Positions 1 to 6,222 of a stretch of DNA of 10,285 nt are shown here, piece after piece. Source of the stretch: Candidatus Zhuqueibacterota bacterium. Its GTDB lineage: Bacteria > Zhuqueibacterota > Zhuqueibacteria > Residuimicrobiales > Residuimicrobiaceae. Below the pieces are notes generated by a model. That model had not been told where the DNA came from and searched no databases. It worked only from the letters and a program-made list of their open reading frames with translations. Within the stretch, counting starts at the first letter, position 1. Each line of letters opens with the position of its first letter. The stretch covers positions 1 to 10,285 of the forward strand of contig JAFGSU010000379.1 in the NCBI GenBank assembly GCA_016934435.1, given 5' to 3'. Position numbers and translations under genes: made by a program.

Positions 1-1
1 C

Positions 2-529
2 CAGTACGTCCTTGAAAAGCCGGAGGTTGCGCGAAGATATTTTGCATATTTGTACCATACCTATCCGCAATCAAAATGGGCTGATGATGCCCAGTATTTA
101 ACGGCGCAATGTTATATCGTCGAAGGCAAACTGGATTCGGCCAACAGGTTACTGAAACAGTTCGTCAGAGTTCACCCCAGATCGCTGTTTGCTGACCTGG
201 CTGTTGCGGATCTGGAAAGTGACATCTGGGATACAGAAGAGCCGGCGGACCCTATGCCTGATAAACCGGTTATGCCGAAACCGACCACCGGCAAAGCATA
301 CTGGGCTATACAGGTGGGAGCCTTCACGGTGCGTGAAAACGCGACCAATATTTTAAAAGGTTTGCAGGAGGTAGGGTATCATGGCGAAATTGTGCAGAAA
401 CGGGTGGGTAACCGTTTGTTCCATGCCGTCTGGATCGGACAATTTAAGGACAGGGCATCAGCAGAGGCCTATGCGCAACGATTCGTCGTCAAACTGACAA
501 AAGAATATCAGATTGTTAAAAAACCCTGA
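2..529 (+). CDS. TPR-like / SPOR-domain envelope protein (3' part)
   Basis: The frame is open to the left edge, so the true start lies outside the window and 175 residues are visible. The first ~60 residues look like a tetratricopeptide-type helical repeat (YHTYPQSKWADDAQY, then a helix pair ending near VHPRSLFADLA), as in BamD/CpoB-like envelope proteins. A proline-rich linker with PMPDKPVMPKP follows. From about position 296 to the end is a SPOR domain: it opens with AYWAIQVGAF, has the GNRLFHAVWIGQF core and ends in a short strand. SPOR domains bind denuded peptidoglycan glycan strands, often at division sites, so a periplasmic or outer-membrane place is likely. The gene ends 13 bases before the next start, so it is probably co-transcribed with the methyltransferase gene although the functions look unrelated. 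The SPOR call is firm; the TPR call is moderate, because the N-terminus is missing. Confidence 0.85.
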   Translation, partial: QYVLEKPEVARRYFAYLYHTYPQSKWADDAQYLTAQCYIVEGKLDSANRLLKQFVRVHPRSLFADLAVADLESDIWDTEEPADPMPDKPVMPKPTTGKAYWAIQVGAFTVRENATNILKGLQEVGYHGEIVQKRVGNRLFHAVWIGQFKDRASAEAYAQRFVVKLTKEYQIVKKP

Positions 530-542
530 ATGGAAGAAATCC

Positions 543-1421
543 ATGAAAAAAGACTTATTTTCCGTACTCGAGCGTGGTCCTATGTTGTTCGATGGCGGCA
601 TCGGCACTCAGCTGCAGGCTCTGGGATTGGCGGTCGGCGAAATCCCGGAAACCTGGAACATGCTCTATCCTGAAAAGGTTTTCTCGGTGCATGATCGGTA
701 CTGCAAAGCCGGCGCAGAAATCCTGACAACGAATACGTTTGGCGCTACTCCGTTTAAATTAAAAAAAGGCGGCGTCGAGTTAACGGCCTATCAGGTCAAC
801 AAATCCGCTGCCGTACTGGCCGCGAAAGCAGCCGGCGATTCGGTCTATGTCGCCGGTTCGATTGGTCCTACAGGTGCTCTGCTTATGATGGGGGAGATCG
901 ATGAATCCGAACTCTTGAGCGGTTTCACCGAACAGGCGCGTGGATTGGCGGATGGTGGCGCGTATGTGCTTATCATTGAAACCATGTCCGATATTAAAGA
1001 AGCCACGATTGCCCTGCAGGCGGTTCGACAGGCCTGCGCTTTGCCGGCTATCGTCTCGATGAGTTTTGAACCTGGACGGCAGGGCTATCGTACCATGATG
1101 GGCGTGGATATCCCAACAGCGGTAAAAACACTGGAAGCGCAGGGCGCTGATATCATCGGAACCAATTGCGGTGTGGGCATAGACCATGCCATTGAAATTG
1201 TCGCAGAAATGCGTAAACATACCTCCCGGCCGTTACTGGCGGAACCCAATGCAGGTTTGCCGCAATTGCAGCAAGGTCGCACCGTCTACCTTGAAACAGC
1301 AGAAGCCATGGCGGAAAAAATTCCCCACCTTCTGAACGCGGGCGCGAATTTAGTAGGAGGGTGCTGCGGTACGACCCCTGAACATATCACGGCTTTTCGT
1401 ATGGCTATGAAAAAGGAGTAA
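543..1421 (+). CDS. Homocysteine S-methyltransferase family protein (stand-alone Hcy-binding domain)
   Basis: The predicted 292-residue protein is a single homocysteine-binding TIM barrel, like the first module of cobalamin-dependent methionine synthase MetH and like MmuM/BHMT enzymes. The barrel starts with LFDGGIGTQLQALGL and shows TNTFGAT, GSIGPTG and IIETMSD. The zinc site is complete: Cys209 in GTNCGVG and the pair Cys274-Cys275 in GGCCGTTPEH. The family moves a methyl group to homocysteine to make methionine, in the cytoplasm. No cobalamin, folate-binding or reactivation module is attached, so either the other MetH modules are encoded elsewhere (split MetH) or it uses a donor such as S-methylmethionine; the sequence does not decide this. 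The ATG at 543 is chosen because GGAAG at 532-536 sits six bases upstream; an in-frame TTG at 513 overlaps the previous gene and lacks such support. Confidence 0.9.
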   Translation: MKKDLFSVLERGPMLFDGGIGTQLQALGLAVGEIPETWNMLYPEKVFSVHDRYCKAGAEILTTNTFGATPFKLKKGGVELTAYQVNKSAAVLAAKAAGDSVYVAGSIGPTGALLMMGEIDESELLSGFTEQARGLADGGAYVLIIETMSDIKEATIALQAVRQACALPAIVSMSFEPGRQGYRTMMGVDIPTAVKTLEAQGADIIGTNCGVGIDHAIEIVAEMRKHTSRPLLAEPNAGLPQLQQGRTVYLETAEAMAEKIPHLLNAGANLVGGCCGTTPEHITAFRMAMKKE

Positions 1422-1423
1422 AT

Positions 1424-2212
1424 ATGTTAAAACGTATTGCCGTCATCATCGATCCTGAACTGGACTGCCGGGCTGTGTTCTCAGCAGCCAGGGTTCTGGG
1501 CAAAGCAACCGATGCCGTACTGTTAGCCGTGCCCTGCAACTTTGCAGGAAAAAAGAAAAAAGCCGCGCAGCCGGAAAAGGAAGGAGCGTCTAAAACAAAC
1601 CTGGGTGCTCGCAAATTGGGTGAATTTGTGCGCAGCTGCGCCACTGCCAAAATTGATTATGAAGTCGCTTCTTCCACACCCCTCACTTTCAAAGAAGCCC
1701 TGTCAACCATACAGGGGGCTGATATGCTTGTTCTGGCAAGGCCGGCGGAGAATCCATGGCCGGACAAGATTTTTGAAAAGCATTTGCGCCAGCTGATCGT
1801 TCGCTGTGGCTGTCCGGTGCATCTGGCAGCCGGATCAGCCAGAGCGATTAAAAACATCCTGATTGCATGGGATGGATCGACCGAATCGATCCGTACGGTG
1901 AAAATGCATGTGCAACTTTTTCAGGCACTAAAACCCCATTATCTCTTTATTTTATGCAGCGATGATTCGGTCGAGGCGCAGACGCAACTGCATGTGGCAA
2001 CGGATTATATCTCTCATCACCCGGTGAGCGCAGAAACGCTATCTTTTCCGGGTGAACCGGCCAAAATACTGAGTGCGGCATTCACAAGACTCAAGGTGTG
2101 GCATCTGCTGGTCGGCTTGCACCGACGCAATATATATAACAAGAAAAAATTCGGCAGAACAAGCCGAACCCTGTTAAGAGACCCATCGATTGCTTTGTTC
2201 TTGTACGACTAG
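1424..2212 (+). CDS. Tandem universal stress protein (UspE-like)
   Basis: This 262-residue cytoplasmic protein appears to be two Usp alpha/beta folds in a row. The first opens with KRIAVIIDPELD, which recalls the ViDP start of UspE-type proteins. The second begins near residue 142 with IKNILIAWDGSTES, a clear UspA-type first strand. A lysine-rich stretch (about residues 41-62, starting AGKKKKAAQPEKEG) sits where the first fold has its strand-helix loop. The usual C-terminal nucleotide motif (G-x2-G-x9-G-S/T) is degenerate: the end reads GLHRRN, then FGRTSRTLL, so ATP binding is doubtful. AGGAG at 1414-1418, inside the end of the preceding gene, lies five bases before the ATG. Only two bases separate it from the methyltransferase stop, so the two genes are almost certainly co-transcribed. 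Family assignment is good for the second half and moderate for the first; the target is unknown. Confidence 0.75.
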   Translation: MLKRIAVIIDPELDCRAVFSAARVLGKATDAVLLAVPCNFAGKKKKAAQPEKEGASKTNLGARKLGEFVRSCATAKIDYEVASSTPLTFKEALSTIQGADMLVLARPAENPWPDKIFEKHLRQLIVRCGCPVHLAAGSARAIKNILIAWDGSTESIRTVKMHVQLFQALKPHYLFILCSDDSVEAQTQLHVATDYISHHPVSAETLSFPGEPAKILSAAFTRLKVWHLLVGLHRRNIYNKKKFGRTSRTLLRDPSIALFLYD

Positions 2213-2749
2213 ATGGAGGATGGTTTGTTTTATCGCTTTTGTCCACGATGTGGACATTCCCTGCAGCAGCAGGATGAAAATGGAAAAAAGCGTCCAACCT
2301 GTACGCAATGTGGATTTGTACACTACCTCAATCCGGCGCCGGCCGTCGGTGTGATACTCGAGCAGGAGGGTAGCATTCTCCTGGTGCAGAGAAAGTTCAA
2401 ACCCAAAGCCGGCGATTGGAGTTTGCCGGCGGGATTCGTCGAATATGATGAAACCCCTTTAGAAACCGCGGTGCGCGAAACAAAGGAAGAGACCGGCCTG
2501 GATATTGAAATTAGATCGCTTTTTGAAGTCTATGGCGCCTGCGATGACCCGCGGGTGCGCGTGGTATTAATCGTGTATACCGGCATGATTGTCGGCGGCA
2601 AACTAACAGCCGGCGACGATGCCATCGCCGCGCAATTTTTTCCCATGCATAGCCTTCCGGTCAATATGGCATTTTCAAGCCACCATGCCGCCCTGAAAAA
2701 ATATGTGCAGGAGCAAATTTCGGGGAATACATCGGCTGTATCGTCGTAA
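2213..2749 (+). CDS. Nudix hydrolase with N-terminal zinc ribbon
   Basis: The 178-residue protein has two parts. Residues 10-33 form a zinc ribbon with CPRC (Cys10, Cys13) and CTQC (Cys30, Cys33). The rest is a Nudix fold with a full Nudix box at residues 74-96: G74, E80, R88-E89, E92-E93 and G95-L96 match the G-x5-E-x7-RE-U-x-EE-x-G-U rule, so the metal site for cleaving a nucleoside diphosphate linked to another moiety should be intact. The ribbon-plus-Nudix layout resembles NudC-type NADH pyrophosphatases but is shorter, and many such proteins act on ADP-ribose or related compounds; the substrate cannot be read from the sequence. The ATG at 2213 directly follows the previous stop but has no clear ribosome site. 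A TTG at 2225, five bases after GGAGG (2215-2219), is a real alternative start and would give a protein four residues shorter. Confidence 0.9.
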   Translation: MEDGLFYRFCPRCGHSLQQQDENGKKRPTCTQCGFVHYLNPAPAVGVILEQEGSILLVQRKFKPKAGDWSLPAGFVEYDETPLETAVRETKEETGLDIEIRSLFEVYGACDDPRVRVVLIVYTGMIVGGKLTAGDDAIAAQFFPMHSLPVNMAFSSHHAALKKYVQEQISGNTSAVSS

Positions 2750-2803
2750 TATTTTGTGCCTTTATCTGTGGATTTGAGTTAGGTTAATGAAAAAAACACC
2801 CTT

Positions 2804-2843
2804 TGGCATGCAAGTTACTAAAAATAGCGGCATAATTATTGCA
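2804..2843 (+). promoter_or_regulatory. Two sigma-54-like -24/-12 elements
   Basis: CGGCATAATTATTGCA at 2828-2843 has GG and GC at exactly the sigma-54 distance (first G to first G, 12 bases), with GGCA and TTGCA matching the consensus TGGCACG-N4-TTGCW. A second, weaker copy, TGGCATGCAAGTTACT at 2804-2819, lies 24 bases upstream and lacks the G of the -12 GC. If active, the better site would start transcription near 2855, about 150 bases before the sensor-like gene at 3007. Found by eye in AT-rich DNA; no enhancer-binding site or sigma-54 activator gene is visible in the window. Confidence 0.35.
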
Positions 2844-2913
2844 TATATCTTTTAAGTGTAAAAATGGTCTCAAAAGCAGAAAAGAAAAAAAATCATGATA
2901 AGTAATTATTTAC

Positions 2914-2942
2914 TTGACATTTTGATAAAGTTTTCGTTAATT
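2914..2942 (+). promoter_or_regulatory. Possible sigma-70-type promoter
   Basis: A perfect TTGACA (-35) at 2914-2919 is followed after 17 bases by TTAATT at 2937-2942, a poor -10 box (three of six positions match TATAAT). Transcription would begin near 2950 and give a leader of about 55 bases for the sensor-like gene. It could be an alternative to the sigma-54-like site upstream. Confidence 0.4.
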
Positions 2943-2960
2943 GTAAGGGTATGTGGGATT

Positions 2961-2976
2961 AAAGACATCCGTCTTT
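2961..2976 (+). other. Short hairpin in the leader of the sensor-like gene
   Basis: AAAGAC and GTCTTT form a perfect 6-bp stem around the 4-base loop ATCC. It ends 15 bases before the GGGAGG ribosome site (2992-2997). There is no proper T tract, so it is not a convincing terminator; a role in leader RNA structure is possible but unproven. Confidence 0.3.
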
Positions 2977-3006
2977 TGGTGTTGGGTTGAAGGGAGGTAA
3001 TTGGGC

Positions 3007-5037
3007 ATGAATATCCTCATAGCTCATTCCAATATTTCCTATCTGGAAGCAACGAAACAACTGTTGCGCGTTCACGGTCCGGATTTTAAAGTGGACAGCG
3101 CCACATCCATCCAATCTTGTATTCAGCGATTTCAGCAAAATCACATTGATATTTTTCTCATCGACAGCGTATTACTTCGCGATGATCCCAAATCTTTTCT
3201 GGAGTTATTGCGTCCGATCGCCAATGCGCGTACGGTAATTATTTTACTGGAAGAATCGGAATATCAACTGGCTGATGAACTGCGGCGAGAAAATATCTAT
3301 GAACTGGTTTATAAGCGCAAGGGGTATCTGTCGGCTCTGCCGCAGGCTATCCGGGAATTATATAAAAAGACCTCGGAAAGCGAATCAGCCGCAGCGTCGC
3401 CTTTGCCGCCGCAAGAGTCAGCCGCCGCCCGGAGCGGTATTGCCGTCAGTGAGGGCTATTTTGTTTGCGATCGCAAGGGTCGTTTTCTTTCAGCCAATAA
3501 AACCCTGCAAAAAATAGCCGGTTATAGCGAAGATGAGATTCTGGAACTATCCCTAGCTGATATGCTGGGCAAAGACGATGAGCGCGAGTTTTTCAATCAC
3601 CTCTTTTCAATGCCCGGCGACCGCGAGATCCCTTCCATCAGTCTGAGCATCATCGATAAAGTGGGAGAGCGACATCCGGTTGACTTGAAGATACGCGTTT
3701 TACATGATGAATCGGCTGAAAAGAATATCATCGGTTTTCGCGGCAGCCTTACGGTTCTGGCGCCGGCGCAACCGCAATCCCCGGCGCGGCGCGAGGAAAT
3801 TGACCAACCTTTGATGATTAACTATCTGCTGGATATTGTGCAGATGAGTTATACCGAACCCCTCAACGTCCTGCTCAAGCGAATCGCCGAGGTAGTCTGT
3901 CAGGTTTTTGGTTTCAAGCGATCAACGGTGGCGCTGCTGGATCGTCTGAAAAAAGCCTATATCAAACACGCCATGATCGGCTACAGCAACCAGGAGTCGC
4001 ACTCTTCAGCGACTCATACTCGTGAGGTGCCGCAGGATATTATCCAGCGCATCTTTACCGATCGGGAAAAGATAAAAATCATCTACCACGACCAGCCCGT
4101 TCGTGATACTCAGATGCTGCTCGATTCCGGGTCGAGCAGCCGGAGTCATGCGTTGACCCGTCCGGAAAATGTCTGGCACAAGCGTGATCTGGTGTTATTG
4201 CGACTGGCCGACCATCGTAACAATCAATTCGGATATATTTCTCTGGATGAACCGCTGGACGATCTGGCGCCGAATCAGGCCACATTTCAAAACCTTGAAA
4301 TGTTTTCGCAATTGTTATCCATGGCCATCGAAAATTATTACCGTTTCTCATCCATCGACCGAAAAAATCGCCGCCTCAAACAGGTTTTGATGACCAGCAA
4401 TATCTTCAAACTCTATCTGAGTCTGAACGAATTGTTGAAGGAAATGGTGTGGTCGGTCAAGTTTTCGCTGGAATTTAACCTGGTATCGCTGGTACTCATC
4501 AGCAAAAAAAGCGGTCAGCTGGAGACCAAGGCGGTGGCTTGTGATGATAAAATCAAATTATTGCAGATCAGTGAGCTGAGTTATGATCTGAAGGAATTCA
4601 GCAACCTGCTGCGCGACGAGTACCAACGCGGGAAATCCTATCTGATCACTTCTGAGGAACCGGCATTAAAGCATTTGAAGCAAGTCTATTACGGCCGTAC
4701 CAGTAACGGCCATTACGTCGATGGTTGGCCTTACTGGGCGCTGTTGTTGCTGCCGATCAAATCGAGAGAAGGCAAGATCATCGGTTTTCTCATGGCCGAC
4801 GATCCGGCCGATGCCCGCATGCCCAGCGCCGAAACGATTAATATTATCGAAATTCTGGCCAATCAGGTCGCCATTGCCATCGATAACCGCATGCTGTATG
4901 TCCAGGCCAAGGAACAAATCAATACCGAATCGGTCGCCGAGGCGCCTCCGGAACAGGAGGAAGATAATGACGACGATAAACCCGATGATGAAGGCAGCAG
5001 CGGATTACGACGCCTGGTGGATCGGTTTTTGCGTTGA
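3007..5037 (+). CDS. Receiver-like/PAS/GAF/GAF sensor protein without output domain
   Basis: The 676-residue protein is predicted to be cytoplasmic; no membrane segment or signal was seen. Residues 1-120 resemble a response-regulator receiver: Asp53 (FLIDS), Thr76 and Lys103 are where the phospho-acceptor, Thr/Ser and Lys belong, but the acidic pair after strand 1 is His8-Ser9, so phosphorylation is doubtful. A PAS domain follows (about 146-252; YFVCDRKGRFLSANKTLQ, then NIIGFRGSLTVL). Two GAF-like domains come next (about 270-448 and 449-640); each ends in the typical long helix with MAIENYY or VAIAIDNRM. The tail is strongly acidic (EEDNDDDKPDDE) and closes with a short basic amphipathic helix (GLRRLVDRFLR). 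No histidine kinase, GGDEF, phosphatase or DNA-binding module is present, so it probably works through a partner. ATG 3007 is chosen over TTG 3001 because GGGAGG (2992-2997) is better spaced. The gene stands alone between a promoter region and terminators. Confidence 0.8.
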   Translation: MNILIAHSNISYLEATKQLLRVHGPDFKVDSATSIQSCIQRFQQNHIDIFLIDSVLLRDDPKSFLELLRPIANARTVIILLEESEYQLADELRRENIYELVYKRKGYLSALPQAIRELYKKTSESESAAASPLPPQESAAARSGIAVSEGYFVCDRKGRFLSANKTLQKIAGYSEDEILELSLADMLGKDDEREFFNHLFSMPGDREIPSISLSIIDKVGERHPVDLKIRVLHDESAEKNIIGFRGSLTVLAPAQPQSPARREEIDQPLMINYLLDIVQMSYTEPLNVLLKRIAEVVCQVFGFKRSTVALLDRLKKAYIKHAMIGYSNQESHSSATHTREVPQDIIQRIFTDREKIKIIYHDQPVRDTQMLLDSGSSSRSHALTRPENVWHKRDLVLLRLADHRNNQFGYISLDEPLDDLAPNQATFQNLEMFSQLLSMAIENYYRFSSIDRKNRRLKQVLMTSNIFKLYLSLNELLKEMVWSVKFSLEFNLVSLVLISKKSGQLETKAVACDDKIKLLQISELSYDLKEFSNLLRDEYQRGKSYLITSEEPALKHLKQVYYGRTSNGHYVDGWPYWALLLLPIKSREGKIIGFLMADDPADARMPSAETINIIEILANQVAIAIDNRMLYVQAKEQINTESVAEAPPEQEEDNDDDKPDDEGSSGLRRLVDRFLR

Positions 5038-5121
5038 TGATTATTTTTTATTGGATTCGCTGTTCATCAGCTAATTGAATCGATCAGGCGCCACTCACAG
5101 GCTTATCGAAATAAATTGTGG

Positions 5122-5140
5122 ACACCGAATCGGTGTTTTT
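5122..5140 (+). terminator. Intrinsic terminator 1
   Basis: ACACCG (5122-5127) and CGGTGT (5131-5136) form a 6-bp stem with a 3-base loop, directly followed by further Ts to 5140. It lies about 85 bases after the sensor-like gene. Confidence 0.65.
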
Positions 5141-5150
5141 GTTCGAAACG

Positions 5151-5189
5151 AAAAGCCCCCTGTTTTTTAATGAAAGACAGGGGGCTTTT
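5151..5189 (+). terminator. Intrinsic terminator 2 (13-bp perfect stem)
   Basis: AAAAGCCCCCTGT (5151-5163) is perfectly complementary to ACAGGGGGCTTTT (5177-5189), with a 13-base loop that can pair further with G-U wobbles. The stem ends in four Ts on the + strand and four As on the other side, so it could act in both directions. Together with the hairpin at 5122 it separates the sensor-like gene from the DUF362/radical SAM operon. Confidence 0.8.
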
Positions 5190-5200
5190 GGCATTTTACC

Positions 5201-5228
5201 TTTACTTTTTAAAAAAAATTGTTACATT
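5201..5228 (+). promoter_or_regulatory. Possible promoter for the DUF362/AmmeMemoRadiSam operon (leaderless)
   Basis: The operon must start after the terminators ending at 5189, which leaves only 44 bases before the ATG at 5234. Within them, TTTACT (5201-5206) and TACATT (5223-5228), 16 bases apart, resemble -35 and -10 boxes. The expected start point then falls at or next to the ATG. No Shine-Dalgarno-like sequence precedes the ATG, which fits a leaderless mRNA. The boxes are weak matches in AT-rich DNA. Confidence 0.35.
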
Positions 5229-5233
5229 GTAGT

Positions 5234-6211
5234 ATGAACCGACGTGCCTTTTTACATACCACCATCGCGTCCATTATGGCCGCCTATCTGTTCGGCGGGA
5301 AAAAGTATGCAAAAGCCGCAAGGCAGGATCGCAGTTCCACCGTGGTGATGGCTCGAATCGAGCCATCCGATCCTGAAGCAGGATTTAATGCGTTGCGGTT
5401 GCAATCTGTCCTCGATCGCGCCCTGGAAAGCCTGACCGGACTGCCGTCTCCCGCTGCCTGGAAGCAATTTATCAGTCCGAACGATGTGGTGGGCCTGAAG
5501 GTGAACGCGCTGGCCGGCAAGGGACTCTCGACCAGCAAAGCCCTGGTGGAAGCTGTCTGCAACCGGCTGCAGGATATCGGCATCCCGGCCGGCCATATCA
5601 TCATTTTCGACCGCATGGATCGTGACCTGCAACGCGCCGGCTATGTTATCAGTACGAACAAAAAGAAACCGCAATGTTACGGCAACGACCGGGTCGGTTT
5701 TGATCATCGAATTTATGAATACGGCGCCGCCGGCAGTCGCATCACCCGCCTGGTGACCGATATCTGTACGGCCATCATCAATTTGCCGATCATGAAAGAT
5801 CACGGCATCGTTGGCGTCAGTGGCGCCTTGAAGAATCTCTTCGGACTCATCGATAATCCCAACAAATATCACGATAACGTCGGTGATCCGTTTGTGGCCG
5901 ATGTCGCCCTTTTGAAACCCATACGTGATAAAGTTCGTTTAACTATTTGTGATGCATTGACGGCGCAGTACGAAGGCGGACCACCCTATATGCCGCATTG
6001 GACCTGGCCGATGAATACCCTGATCGCAGCCACCGATATGGTGGCCATGGACCGAATCATCTGGGACATCATTGAGGAGAAACGGCGCGAGAAAAGATTG
6101 CCCACCTTGAGAGAAGCGGGGCGCGAACCCACCTATATTGCCACTGCGGCGGACCGGAATCACAATCTCGGCCACAACGAATTGAACAATATAAATGTAA
6201 TAAAAATTTAG
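5234..6211 (+). CDS. DUF362 protein with Tat signal peptide
   Basis: The predicted 325-residue protein starts MNRRAFLHTTIASIMAAYL. Arg3-Arg4 plus Phe6-Leu7 match the twin-arginine motif, a hydrophobic stretch follows, and AKA at residues 26-28 is a possible cleavage site. This implies export of a folded protein to the periplasm. The body is a DUF362 domain: DVVGLKVNALAG near residue 95, and the most conserved block NLPIMKDHGIVGVSGALKNL followed by FGLIDNPNKYH. No ferredoxin-type CxxCxxC cluster is present, unlike many DUF362 proteins. The activity of DUF362 is not established. The radical SAM gene starts 11 bases after its stop, and it heads an operon with all AmmeMemoRadiSam components. ATG 5234 is preferred over TTG 5219 because it puts RR near the N-terminus and lies beside a possible leaderless promoter; neither start has a ribosome site. 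Confidence 0.85.
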   Translation: MNRRAFLHTTIASIMAAYLFGGKKYAKAARQDRSSTVVMARIEPSDPEAGFNALRLQSVLDRALESLTGLPSPAAWKQFISPNDVVGLKVNALAGKGLSTSKALVEAVCNRLQDIGIPAGHIIIFDRMDRDLQRAGYVISTNKKKPQCYGNDRVGFDHRIYEYGAAGSRITRLVTDICTAIINLPIMKDHGIVGVSGALKNLFGLIDNPNKYHDNVGDPFVADVALLKPIRDKVRLTICDALTAQYEGGPPYMPHWTWPMNTLIAATDMVAMDRIIWDIIEEKRREKRLPTLREAGREPTYIATAADRNHNLGHNELNNINVIKI

Positions 6212-6222
6212 ATGGAACCATC

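Noticed and set aside
2864..2905. 13-codon leader ORF (MVSKAEKKKNHDK) upstream of the sensor-like gene
   Set aside because: It has no ribosome site and lies upstream of the likely -35 box; its lysine richness simply reflects A-rich DNA.
5252..5872. 206-residue open frame on the - strand
   Set aside because: It lies fully opposite the DUF362 gene, has no recognisable motif or ribosome site, and its composition is what the complement of that coding sequence would give.
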